Shown here: positions 24,502 through 32,837 of the stretch, in pieces
Position numbering within the stretch: position 1 is the first letter of the stretch
Layout: each line of letters opens with the position of its first letter
From: Oharaeibacter diazotrophicus
Lineage (GTDB): Bacteria; Pseudomonadota; Alphaproteobacteria; Rhizobiales; Pleomorphomonadaceae
Direction: 5' to 3'
DNA length: 64,000 nucleotides
Assembly: GCF_004362745.1 (NCBI RefSeq)
Contig: NZ_SNXY01000008.1
Span: 124,001 to 188,000, forward strand
The notes under the pieces: generated by a model
Database searches by the model: none
Told to the model about the DNA's origin: nothing
The model's input: only the letters and a program-made list of their open reading frames with translations
Translations under genes and position numbers: made by a program

Positions 24502-26058
24502 ATGAACGGAGCCGAAGCCCTGTGCGGGGCGCTGCTCGACGGGGGCATCGACGTCTGCTTCGCCAACCCGGGCACGTCGGAGATGCACTTCGTCGCCGCC
24601 CTCGACCGCCGGCCGGAGATGCGCTGCATCCTCGGCCTCGCCGAGGGCGTCGTCACGGCCGCCGCGGACGGCTACGCCCGCATGGCCGGCCGGCCCGCCG
24701 CGGCCCTGCTCCACCTCGGGCCCGGTCTCGCCAACGGCCTCGCCAACCTCCACAACGCCCGCCGCGCCCGCTCGCCGATGGTGGTGGTGGTCGGCGACCA
24801 CGCCACTTGGCACGTCGCCGCCGACGCGCCGCTGACGACCGACATCGAGGGCCTCGCCCGCCCGATGTCCGACCACGTGACGCGGCTCGCGCCGGGCGAG
24901 AGCGTCGCCGCCGGCGCCCGCCGCGCCCTCGAGGCGGCCCGCGCGACGCCCGGGATCGCGACCCTGATCCTGCCGGCCGACGTCGCCTGGGGACCCGAGA
25001 CGGCGGCCGCCGTCGCCGGTCCCGCGCCCGCCCGCCGCGGCTTCGACGCCGCCGCGGTCGCGGCGGTCGCCGTGGCACTCGCGGACGCCCGTCGGGCCGG
25101 ACGCCGCGCCGGGCTGCTGCTCGCCGGCGACGCGCTCCGCGGTGCCGCCCTCGCGGACGCCGCCCGGATCGCCGCCGCGACCGGGGCCCGGCTCCTCTCG
25201 GAGATGTTCAACGCCCGCGTCGAGCGCGGCGCCGGCCGCCCCGCGGCGCCGAAGGTGCCCTACCCGGTCGACGTCGCCACCGGCTTCCTCGCCGACCTCG
25301 ACCTCGTCGTGCTCGTCGGTGCCCGGCCGCCGGCCGGCTTCTTCGGCTATCCCGGCAAGCCGAGCTTCCTCGCCCGACCCGACTGCATGATCGTCCGCCT
25401 CGCCGAGGGCACCGACGACCTGCCGGCGGCACTCGCCGCTCTCGCCGACGCCGTCGACGCCTCGGCGACGATCCCCGCCGGTCCCGACGCGCCGCTGCCG
25501 CCGGATCCCGCGGACGGCCGGCTCGACGCCGACGCGATCGCCGCGGTGGTGGCGCGGGCGCTGCCGGAGGGCGCGGTGCTGGTCGAGGAGGCACTGACCG
25601 CCGGCGCGCCGCTCTACGCCGCCACCGCCGGCGCGGCGCCGCACGACCTCCTGCAGCTCACCGGGGGCGCGATCGGCATCGGCATCCCGCTCGCCGCCGG
25701 TGCGGCGGTCGGCGCGCCCGGGCGCAAGGTGGTGTCGATGCAGGCCGACGGCAGCGGCATGTACACGGTGCAGGGGCTGTGGACCCAGGCCCGCGAGGGC
25801 CTCGACGTCGTCACGGTGATCCTGTCCAACCGCGCCTACGCGATCCTCTACGGCGAGATGCGGGGCGTCGGCGTCGCCGAGATCGGCCGCAACGCCCGCC
25901 GGATGTTCGACCTCGACGGCCCGCCGCTCGACTGGGTCGCGCTCGCCCGCGGCATGGGCGTGCCCGGGATCCGCTGCGACGACGTCGCCGGCTTCCGCCG
26001 CGCCTTCGCCGCCGCCGTCGCCGAGCCCGGGCCGTTCCTGATCGAGGCCGTGCTTTGA
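24502..26058 (+). CDS. Acetolactate synthase large subunit-like TPP enzyme
   Basis: A 518-residue thiamine diphosphate enzyme of the acetohydroxyacid synthase / benzoylformate decarboxylase superfamily. The N-terminal pyrimidine-binding domain contains FANPGTSEMHF and the catalytic glutamate in LGLAEGVVTAAADGYARM (Glu48). The C-terminal diphosphate domain has QADGSGMYTVQGLW starting at residue 414, ending in ILSNRAY, with Asp416 and the Asn as metal ligands. No small regulatory subunit is adjacent, so it is probably not the branched-chain IlvB. The substrate is unknown; a 2-keto acid decarboxylase is an alternative. The ATG follows GGAGGCAAGGAC. Confidence 0.85.
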   Translation: MNGAEALCGALLDGGIDVCFANPGTSEMHFVAALDRRPEMRCILGLAEGVVTAAADGYARMAGRPAAALLHLGPGLANGLANLHNARRARSPMVVVVGDHATWHVAADAPLTTDIEGLARPMSDHVTRLAPGESVAAGARRALEAARATPGIATLILPADVAWGPETAAAVAGPAPARRGFDAAAVAAVAVALADARRAGRRAGLLLAGDALRGAALADAARIAAATGARLLSEMFNARVERGAGRPAAPKVPYPVDVATGFLADLDLVVLVGARPPAGFFGYPGKPSFLARPDCMIVRLAEGTDDLPAALAALADAVDASATIPAGPDAPLPPDPADGRLDADAIAAVVARALPEGAVLVEEALTAGAPLYAATAGAAPHDLLQLTGGAIGIGIPLAAGAAVGAPGRKVVSMQADGSGMYTVQGLWTQAREGLDVVTVILSNRAYAILYGEMRGVGVAEIGRNARRMFDLDGPPLDWVALARGMGVPGIRCDDVAGFRRAFAAAVAEPGPFLIEAVL

Positions 26059-26088
26059 CGGCGGCCCAAGGGGATCGCCGAATTCCTT

Positions 26089-27603
26089 TCAGGTCTCGGA
26101 GACGATCTTGACCTTGCTGCCGGGCGTCGGCTGGTCGGCCGGCCCCAGGCCGTTGAGGACGCGGAAGAGGTCGACCGGGCGGTCCATCATCGACATCCGC
26201 CGGGCGATCGTCTCGACGGTGTCGCCGGGCTGGACGGTGACGACGCGGATGTGCAGCGGCCGAAGGCCGGCCTGCTCGCCGGGCGGCAGCGCCCGGAAGG
26301 AGGCGACGGTGTCGAGGAAGGCCTTGTCGAAGGCGGGGCCCGGCACCTTGGAAGCGAACAGGAAGCGGTAGGTCTGGTCGCCGAAGCGGATCACCGCGAT
26401 GCGGTAGTGGTAGCCGCGGGCCGCAGCCGAAGCGACCGCCGCGGGCAGGCCGTTGATCGACAGCGTGCGCACGCTCGCCTGATCGAGCCCGTTGATCCAG
26501 CCGGCGGTGAGATAGCCGACGAGGTCGCCGCCGCGCGGCACGTCGGCACCGTCGAAGCGCATCGCCGTGCCCGAAGGGTCGGTGGCGAGCACGGCCCGGG
26601 CAGTGTTCTCGAGCTGGAAGCCCGCCGGCACCGTGAAGGCGAGGCCGAGCTTGGCGTGCAGGAACTCGCGGCCGCGGACGTAGCCCTCGACCGGGTCGTC
26701 GCCGAACATCAACCCATCGACGTGGGTGAGATATCCGTCGCGGTCGCGGTCGCCGGGGCCGGTTCCGGCCGCCGCGGCGGCGGCGACCGCCTGGCTGATC
26801 CGCTCGGGCGTCGAGGGATGGGAGGACAGGAAGTCGGTGCCGTCCTTGCCGCCGTCGGCCGGGACCGCTGTCTTCCAGGCGGCGTAGCGCGCCATCGAGG
26901 TCAGGAAGCGGGCGGCGGCGTAGGGATCGAAGCCGGCGCGCTCCAGGGTGCGGATGCCCATGGCGTCGGCCTGGAGCTCCTGCTCCTGGGAGAAGCGCGC
27001 CAGCGACAGCTGGGTGTTGGCGAGCACGGTCTTCTGCTGGTCGGGATTGTCGACCACGTTCTGGACGGCGCGGTTGGCGATCGCCGCGGCCTGGGCGCGC
27101 TCGGCGCGCGAGAAGGCGTGGCGGGCGGTGACGTGCGCCATCTCGTGGGCGATCACCGCGGCGACCTCCGAGGTGTCGTTGGCGAGCGCGAGCAGGCCGC
27201 GGGTGACGTAGACGTAGCCGCCCGGCAGCGCGAAGGCGTTGACCGCCGGCGAGTTCAGGATGGTGACGCGGTAGTTGCGCCAGGGCTCGTCGCTGGCGGT
27301 GACCAGACGGCCGACCGCACGGGCGATCGCGATCTCGGCGTCGCGGTCCTCGTAGGTGCCCCCGAAGGCGGCGAGAATCTTCGGGTGCTCGCGCTCGGCG
27401 ATCGCCACCTCGGCCGGATCGACCTTGGGCGTCTCGGCCGCGGGCGGTGGCGGCGTCGGCGCGAGCGCGCTCGCCCGGACGCCCTCGTCGCCGCCGAGGG
27501 TGTCCGCGCAACCGGCCAGTGCCAGCGCGGCGAGCAGCGCGAACACGCCCGCCGTCAAACCGGATCCCGAGCGTCGCCGCCGTCGCAGAACCGCCTCCGT
27601 CAT
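26089..27603 (-). CDS. M48 family metalloprotease lipoprotein with C-terminal LysM-like segment
   Basis: A 504-residue exported zinc protease. The signal peptide ends in a lipobox LALAGC with lipidated Cys32. The zinc site is HEMAH (residues 153-157), with the third ligand in EQELQAD (Glu209). This resembles the BepA/LoiP group that checks outer-membrane protein assembly. After the protease comes a domain with HAKLGLAFTVPAGFQLENTARAV, and the C-terminus (about 450-504) is a LysM-like segment with VTVQPGDTVETIARRM, which would bind peptidoglycan. The start lies four bases after the stop of the thermonuclease-like gene upstream, so the two form an operon. Confidence 0.9.
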   Translation of the reverse strand: MTEAVLRRRRRSGSGLTAGVFALLAALALAGCADTLGGDEGVRASALAPTPPPPAAETPKVDPAEVAIAEREHPKILAAFGGTYEDRDAEIAIARAVGRLVTASDEPWRNYRVTILNSPAVNAFALPGGYVYVTRGLLALANDTSEVAAVIAHEMAHVTARHAFSRAERAQAAAIANRAVQNVVDNPDQQKTVLANTQLSLARFSQEQELQADAMGIRTLERAGFDPYAAARFLTSMARYAAWKTAVPADGGKDGTDFLSSHPSTPERISQAVAAAAAAGTGPGDRDRDGYLTHVDGLMFGDDPVEGYVRGREFLHAKLGLAFTVPAGFQLENTARAVLATDPSGTAMRFDGADVPRGGDLVGYLTAGWINGLDQASVRTLSINGLPAAVASAAARGYHYRIAVIRFGDQTYRFLFASKVPGPAFDKAFLDTVASFRALPPGEQAGLRPLHIRVVTVQPGDTVETIARRMSMMDRPVDLFRVLNGLGPADQPTPGSKVKIVSET

Positions 27604-27607
27604 GCCG

Positions 27608-28498
27608 TCACCGATCCCTGCCGTCGTCGTCGGGGACGAGCGCGGCCGCCGAAGCGAGCGCGACGTCGATCCCCGCGCGCGGGCTCGCCCAGCCGCGCAC
27701 CAGGACGCGGCGACCGGCAAGGCCGTCCACGTCCGTTCCGGCGCCCCGCAGCGCCGCGACGACTCGCTCCGCGACGCGGACCGTGAGGTCCTCCGCGAAA
27801 CGGTCGCCGAAATTCAGATAGGTGGTCCGGCCGCTCTTGCCCACCGATTTCACCCGTCCCGACAGGATCGCGAAGTCCGGCAGGCCGACGGCGGGTGCGG
27901 CCGCGGCGCGCGGACGCGCGGGATCCGACCACAGACCGATCCGCTCCCGCCGTGCCCCGGCCTCCGCCGCGGCGAGGGCGGTCGCGCAAGGGCTTTCGGC
28001 GCCGTCGAACAGCACGAGGCCGGCGGCGAGCAGGCGGGCCTGGAGATGGCCGTGGCCGTCGACCGAAACGGCGCCGACGATCCGGCCGCGGCGGTCGAGC
28101 CGCGCGGTGGCACCGTGGACGACGACGGCACGGCCGGCGAGGGCCGCGAGCGCCGCGGCAAGGGCCGTGCGGTCGGCGGGCCGGGCGTCGGCCGGCAGCA
28201 GAACGCCCTCGAGGGCGGCGCCGGTCGGGCCGGCGCCGGAGGTGGCCGCGAAGGGCAGCACCGGCCGGAAGGTGGCGGGGCGGAGGAGACCCGGGGTCGC
28301 GTCGGCCGCGTCCCCGGCCACCCGCGCCGCCGCGACGGTCTCGCCGCCACAGCGGGCGTCCACGGGTCCGGACACCTCCGCGGCTGCGGCGATCGCCGGG
28401 AGGATGGTCAAGGGCGCGACCACCGACGAGGCGAGGGCCGCCGCGGCCAGCCTGCCGCGGAGCCGCAGCCAAGCGCCGTGCCCCCTCGTCGATCGCAT
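27608..28498 (-). CDS. Exported thermonuclease (SNase)-like protein
   Basis: A 296-residue protein with a long signal peptide (ends near AIAAAAEV). The middle part resembles staphylococcal nuclease: LDRRGRIVGAVSVDGHGHLQARLLAAGLVLFDG, then CATALAAAEAGARRERIGLW. A C-terminal OB-like region includes ILSGRVKSVGKSGRTTYLNFGDRF. The catalytic Arg/Asp/Glu set of true thermonucleases is not clearly intact, so activity is doubtful. Its partner, the M48 lipoprotein protease, starts four bases downstream; these two being adjacent suggests a shared envelope job. The ATG chosen gives a normal signal peptide. Confidence 0.75.
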   Translation of the reverse strand: MRSTRGHGAWLRLRGRLAAAALASSVVAPLTILPAIAAAAEVSGPVDARCGGETVAAARVAGDAADATPGLLRPATFRPVLPFAATSGAGPTGAALEGVLLPADARPADRTALAAALAALAGRAVVVHGATARLDRRGRIVGAVSVDGHGHLQARLLAAGLVLFDGAESPCATALAAAEAGARRERIGLWSDPARPRAAAAPAVGLPDFAILSGRVKSVGKSGRTTYLNFGDRFAEDLTVRVAERVVAALRGAGTDVDGLAGRRVLVRGWASPRAGIDVALASAAALVPDDDGRDR

Positions 28499-28654
28499 CG
28501 AATTATCCCGGCGGGTGCCCGCCCCGGTCCCTGTCCACCGCAGGGATAGCACGCCCGGGCGGCCTTTTGCACTGCGGCAGACACCGGCCGGCCGCATCCG
28601 CGCGCCGACGCGACATCGCTGCAACGGCGGGGCCGGCCACGGGGGTCGGGCGCG

Positions 28655-29776
28655 TCAGGCCGCGCCGAGTTCGCCGGCGAGGAAGTGGCGGACAGCCTCG
28701 GGCGGAACGTCGCGGGCGATGAAGGACCGGCCGACACCACGCGAGAGGATGAAGGTGAGCGCGCCGCGGGCGACCTTCTTGTCCTGGGCGATCAGGGTCA
28801 TCAGGCCGTCGGCGTCGGGCAGGCCGCCGGGGACCTGATCGAGCCGGGTCGGCAGGCCGACGGTCTCGAAGTGACGGCGGACACGGACGGCGTCCTCGGG
28901 GCCCATCAGGTTCATGCGCACGGAGAAGTCGTGCGCCAGCACCATGCCGATGGCGATCGCCTCGCCGTGGACGAGCCGCGCGGAGGAATAGCCGGTCGCC
29001 GCCTCGAGGGCGTGACCGAAGGTGTGGCCGAGGTTGAGCAGCGCGCGGTCGCCGGTCTCGCGCTCGTCGCGGGCGACGATCGCGGCCTTGGATCGGCAGG
29101 ACACCGCGATGGCGTGGCCGCGGGCGGGGCCGCCGGCGAAGACCTCGCGCCAGTTCGCCTCCAGGAAGGCGAAGAAGTCGGGATCGTCGATCAGGCCGTA
29201 TTTGGCGACCTCGGCGTAGCCGGCGCGGAACTCGCGCTCGGACAGGGTGTCGAGCACGCCGGTGTCGGCGATGACGAGGTCGGGCTGGTGGAAGACGCCG
29301 ACGAGGTTCTTGCCGTGGCGGACGTTGATGCCGGTCTTGCCGCCGACGGAGCTGTCGACCTGGGCGAGCAGCGAGGTCGGGATCTGGACGAAGCGCATGC
29401 CGCGGCGCACGACGCCGGCGACGAAGCCGGAGAGGTCGCCGACGACGCCGCCGCCGAGCGCCACCACCGCGTCGCCGCGCTCGTAGCGGCCGCCGATCAT
29501 CTGATCGACGACGAGCTCGAACACCTCGAAGCTCTTAGAGGATTCGCCCGGCGGGATCACGATCGCGCTCGCCTCGACGCCGGCGGCGAGGAAGGCCTTC
29601 TCGAGCGCCGGCAGGTGGCGGTTGGCGAGGTTGACGTCGGTGACGATCGCCGCGCGCGCCTTCGGCAGCACGGCGCGGAACAGGCTGCCGGCGTCGGCGA
29701 GGAGGCCGTCGCCGATGACGATGTCGTAGGACCGCTCGCCGAGCGAGACGGGGACACGGACGGCGTCGGCGGTCAT
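28655..29776 (-). CDS. aroB: 3-dehydroquinate synthase
   Basis: A 373-residue NAD- and metal-dependent enzyme that converts DAHP to 3-dehydroquinate, the second step of the shikimate pathway. The family segments are complete: ALGGGVVGDLSGFVAGVVRRGMRFVQIPTSLLAQVDSSVGGKTGIN, and the metal ligands in EVAKYGLI and NLGHTFGHALE. Its ATG overlaps the stop codon of aroK (ATGA), so the two are translated together. Confidence 0.97.
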   Translation of the reverse strand: MTADAVRVPVSLGERSYDIVIGDGLLADAGSLFRAVLPKARAAIVTDVNLANRHLPALEKAFLAAGVEASAIVIPPGESSKSFEVFELVVDQMIGGRYERGDAVVALGGGVVGDLSGFVAGVVRRGMRFVQIPTSLLAQVDSSVGGKTGINVRHGKNLVGVFHQPDLVIADTGVLDTLSEREFRAGYAEVAKYGLIDDPDFFAFLEANWREVFAGGPARGHAIAVSCRSKAAIVARDERETGDRALLNLGHTFGHALEAATGYSSARLVHGEAIAIGMVLAHDFSVRMNLMGPEDAVRVRRHFETVGLPTRLDQVPGGLPDADGLMTLIAQDKKVARGALTFILSRGVGRSFIARDVPPEAVRHFLAGELGAA

Positions 29777-30405
29777 CGGGTGCCCTCGGCGGGTCGGTGT
29801 TGCGGCGCGAGCCCGGTTTCGAGCGCGGTGAAGACGTCCTCGACGACGGCCTCGTGCGGCACGTCGCGCGAGAGCACGGTGAGGTCGGCCCCGGCGTAGA
29901 CCGGGTAGCGCTCGGCGACGAGGCGGCGCAGCGTGCCCTCGGGATCCTCGGTCTGGAGCAGCGGCCGGTTGGCGCGGCGCTTGACGCGCTCGAACAGCAC
30001 GTCGGCGTCGGCCTTCAGCCAGACCGAGACGCCGGCGGCGCGGATGGCCTCGCGCGTCTCGGCGTTCATGAAGGCGCCGCCGCCGGTGGCGACGACCTGA
30101 CGGCGCTCGCGCAGCAGCCGGGCGATGACGCGGCGCTCGCCGTCGCGGAAATAGGCCTCGCCGTGCTCGGCGAAGATCTCCGGGATGGTCTTGGCCGCGG
30201 CCTCCTCGATGGCGTGGTCGGCATCGACGAAGGGCAGGCCGAGGCGGGCGGCGAGGCGCTTGCCGACCGATGTCTTGCCGGCGCCCATCATGCCGACCAG
30301 CACGATGGAACGCTCGCCCAGGCGGGCGAGCAGCCCGCGGACACGGTCGGCGTCGGCGGCCGTCGGGTGCGACGCCGTCTCGGCGTCCGTCGTGGCTTCG
30401 CTCAT
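29773..30405 (-). CDS. aroK: Shikimate kinase
   Basis: A 210-residue enzyme that phosphorylates shikimate, step five of the shikimate pathway. Walker A is GMMGAGKT at residues 38-45, followed by the substrate-binding DADHAIEE, FRDGERR and the GGGAF motif. An N-terminal extension of about 30 residues is seen in related alphaproteobacteria. A good CTTGAC hexamer lies about 35 bases upstream of the ATG, but no matching -10 could be fixed. It is first in the aroK-aroB operon and divergent from the small membrane protein gene. Confidence 0.95.
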   Translation of the reverse strand: MSEATTDAETASHPTAADADRVRGLLARLGERSIVLVGMMGAGKTSVGKRLAARLGLPFVDADHAIEEAAAKTIPEIFAEHGEAYFRDGERRVIARLLRERRQVVATGGGAFMNAETREAIRAAGVSVWLKADADVLFERVKRRANRPLLQTEDPEGTLRRLVAERYPVYAGADLTVLSRDVPHEAVVEDVFTALETGLAPQHRPAEGTR

Positions 30406-30516
30406 GAATTTCTCTTGGGACCGGCCCGGCCGTCCTGTCAAGCGCGGCCCGGTCCGCCGACGCGCCCTCCCCCGGGCTTTCGCTCTCCTTAACCGTCTTC
30501 GCCGAGGATGGCGGCC

Positions 30517-30687
30517 ATGCCGACGCTCAGCCGCTTCGCCCGCACCGTCGTGATCGCCGTCGCCCTGGTGGTCGGCGCCATGATGGCGCTGGCGAACCTG
30601 GTCGCGCCGAGGACGCGCACCATCACAGAGCCGATCGATTCCCGGATCATCCGCGACGCCGGCAAGCCGGCGCCGTCGGACCGGTGA
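30517..30687 (+). CDS. Small single-pass membrane protein
   Basis: A 56-residue protein with one predicted membrane helix (about residues 9-28, TVVIAVALVVGAMMALANLV) and a short polar C-terminus with TEPIDSRIIRDAGKP. The ATG at 30517 has GAGG nine bases upstream; an in-frame ATG at 30508 would add three residues. Its stop codon overlaps a GTG that could start xerD in the next frame, so it may be translationally linked to the recombinase. I recognise no family and claim no function. Confidence 0.6.
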   Translation: MPTLSRFARTVVIAVALVVGAMMALANLVAPRTRTITEPIDSRIIRDAGKPAPSDR

Positions 30688-30704
30688 CAGCCACGGAGGC
30701 GCCG

Positions 30705-31628
30705 ATGGCTGCCCATCTCACCGAGGCCTTCCTGGAGGCGCTCGCCGTCGAACGCGGGGCGGCGGCCAACACGCTCGCCGCCTACGGCCGCGACCTCGCC
30801 GAATACGCCGCCTTCCTGAAGGCGCGCGGACGCTCGGTGGCGGATGCCGGCCGCGCCGACGTCACTGCCTTCGTGGCGGACCTTTCCGCCCGCGGCCTCG
30901 CCCGTACCACCCAGGCGCGGCGGCTGTCGGCGGTGCGCCAGCTGCACAAGTTCCTGTTCGCCGAGGGGCGCCGGTCCGACGACCCGACCACCACCGTCGA
31001 CCGGCCGAAGCCGGCGCGGCCGCTGCCGAAGGTGCTGTCGATGGACGAGGTCGGGCGGATGCTCGACACCGCCGCCCTCCTCGCCGCCGCCGACACCGAG
31101 AAGCCGCGCGACAAGCTGCGCACGCTGCGCTTCTCGGCGATGATGGAGGTGCTCTACGCCTCGGGCCTGCGCGTGTCCGAGCTCGTCGGCCTGCCCGCGG
31201 CGGCGGTGCGCGCCGACACCCGCGCGATGACGGTGCGCGGCAAGGGCGGCAAGGAACGGCTGGTGCCGCTCGGCGCCCGCGGCCGCGAGGCGGTGCTCGC
31301 CTATCGCGCGGCGCTGAAGGCGGCCGGCGGGGCGGGCGGGCGCCACCTGTTCCCGGCCGAGAGCGAGAGCGGCCACGTCACCCGGCAGGCCTTCGCGCGC
31401 GAACTGAAGGCCTTCGCCGCCGGGCTCGGCATCGCGCCGGCCAAGGTGTCGCCGCACGTCGTCCGCCACGCCTTCGCCAGCCACCTGCTCTCCAACGGCG
31501 CCGATCTCAGGGTGGTGCAGGAGCTGCTCGGCCACGCCGACATCGCGACGACGCAGATCTACACCCACGTGCTCGAGCACCGGCTCGCCGCCCTCGTCGC
31601 CGACCACCACCCGTTGTCGGGCGGCTGA
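30705..31628 (+). CDS. xerD: Tyrosine recombinase XerD
   Basis: A 307-residue site-specific recombinase that with XerC resolves chromosome dimers at dif. The N-terminal core-binding SAM-like domain is followed by the catalytic domain. The active-site set is visible: Arg in ASGLRVSELVGL, Lys in GKGGKERLVPLG, His-x2-Arg in HVVRHAFASHLL, His in LLGHADIATTQ, and the nucleophile Tyr in IYTHV. The ATG used has GGAGG six bases upstream; a GTG at 30684 that overlaps the upstream stop is the alternative. The accA gene follows. Confidence 0.93.
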   Translation: MAAHLTEAFLEALAVERGAAANTLAAYGRDLAEYAAFLKARGRSVADAGRADVTAFVADLSARGLARTTQARRLSAVRQLHKFLFAEGRRSDDPTTTVDRPKPARPLPKVLSMDEVGRMLDTAALLAAADTEKPRDKLRTLRFSAMMEVLYASGLRVSELVGLPAAAVRADTRAMTVRGKGGKERLVPLGARGREAVLAYRAALKAAGGAGGRHLFPAESESGHVTRQAFARELKAFAAGLGIAPAKVSPHVVRHAFASHLLSNGADLRVVQELLGHADIATTQIYTHVLEHRLAALVADHHPLSGG

Positions 31629-31755
31629 GCCCCGCCTTGGATTCGCCGCGATCGCCGTTGACAGGAGCGAGCGTCGCGGCCAGTGTGCGCCGCCGTCGCT
31701 TCGCCCATCGCGAGCCGCCCGCCCCACGACGCCGGGGGCCCGACGAGAGAACCGG

Positions 31756-32715
31756 ATGCGCAGCTACCTCGAATTCGAAAAGCCGGTGGCGGACCTCGAC
31801 GGCAAGGTCCAGGAGTTGAAGGCGCTCGGCCAGTCCGGCGACGCCGTGGCGATCGGCGACGACATCGCCAAGCTCGAGGCCAAGGCCGCCCAGGCGCTGG
31901 CCGACCTCTACGCCAAGCTGACGCCCTGGCAGAAGACCCTGGTCGCCCGCCATCCCGACCGGCCGCACGCCGCCGACTACATCGGCAGCCTGATCGATGA
32001 CTGGACCCCGCTCGCCGGCGACCGCACCTTCGGCGAGGACGAGGCGATCCTGGCGGGCCTCGGCCGCTTCCGCGGCCGCCCGGTCGCGGTGCTCGGCCAG
32101 GAAAAGGGTCACGACACCCAGACCCGCATCAAGCACAATTTCGGCATGGCCCGGCCCGAGGGCTACCGCAAGGCGGTCCGCGTCATGGACCTCGCCGAGC
32201 GCTTCCGCCTGCCGGTGATCGCCTTCGTCGACACCGCCGGCGCCTATCCGGGCATCGGCGCCGAGGAGCGCGGCCAGGCCGAGGCGATCGCGCGCTCGAC
32301 CCAGGCGTGCCTGCGCCTCGGCCAGCCCAACGTCGCGCTGGTGATCGGCGAGGGCGGCTCGGGCGGCGCGATCGCGATCGCCACCGCCAACCGGGCCTAC
32401 ATGCTCGAGCACGCCATCTACAGCGTGATCTCGCCCGAGGGCGCGGCCTCGATCCTGTGGAAGGACAGCGCCCGTGCCCAGGACGCCGCCACCGGCATGA
32501 AGATCACCGCGCAGGACCTGCAGCGGCTCGGCATCGTCGACGGCGTCGTCAAGGAGCCGGTCGGCGGCGCCCACCGCGACCCCGCCGCCGTGATGAAGGC
32601 GGCCGGCGACACCATCGAGGCCGGCCTCGCCGAGTTCGACCCGCTGACCCCGGCCGAGGTGCGCAAGGCCCGGCGCGACAAGTTCCTGGCGATCGGGCGC
32701 GACCTGAAGCTCTGA
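31756..32715 (+). CDS. accA: Acetyl-CoA carboxylase carboxyltransferase subunit alpha
   Basis: A 319-residue cytosolic subunit that, with AccD, moves the carboxyl group from biotin to acetyl-CoA to make malonyl-CoA for fatty acids. It starts MRSYLEFEKPVADLDGKVQEL, as usual, and has the crotonase-type core with VLGQEKGHDTQTRIKHNFGMARPEGYRKA and the oxyanion segment IGEGGSGGAIAIATANRAYMLEHAIYSVISPEG. Position after xerD is common in this order. A TTGACA hexamer lies about 100 bases upstream with a weak -10. Confidence 0.98.
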   Translation: MRSYLEFEKPVADLDGKVQELKALGQSGDAVAIGDDIAKLEAKAAQALADLYAKLTPWQKTLVARHPDRPHAADYIGSLIDDWTPLAGDRTFGEDEAILAGLGRFRGRPVAVLGQEKGHDTQTRIKHNFGMARPEGYRKAVRVMDLAERFRLPVIAFVDTAGAYPGIGAEERGQAEAIARSTQACLRLGQPNVALVIGEGGSGGAIAIATANRAYMLEHAIYSVISPEGAASILWKDSARAQDAATGMKITAQDLQRLGIVDGVVKEPVGGAHRDPAAVMKAAGDTIEAGLAEFDPLTPAEVRKARRDKFLAIGRDLKL

Positions 32716-32727
32716 CGCTCCCGTCGT

Positions 32728-32745
32728 GGTAACCTTTCGGTAACC
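32728..32745 (+). repeat. Direct repeat GGTAACC-TTTC-GGTAACC
   Basis: Two identical seven-base units four bases apart, about 90 bases upstream of the transpeptidase gene. The GTAA cores are seven bases apart, the spacing of a CtrA site, but with G in place of the first T. Confidence 0.6.
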
Positions 32746-32837
32746 GTATCCCCCGAGGATGCGGGTCGGATGCCGGCCCGGGGCCGGCGGTGGTCCAGGG
32801 CGCGGGGGGGCGTCCCACATCGACGGCGAACCGACGC

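Noticed and set aside
31657-31686. Promoter for accA with TTGACA
   Set aside because: The -35 is good, but the -10 at the right spacing (CAGTGT) is poor; not reported as a feature.
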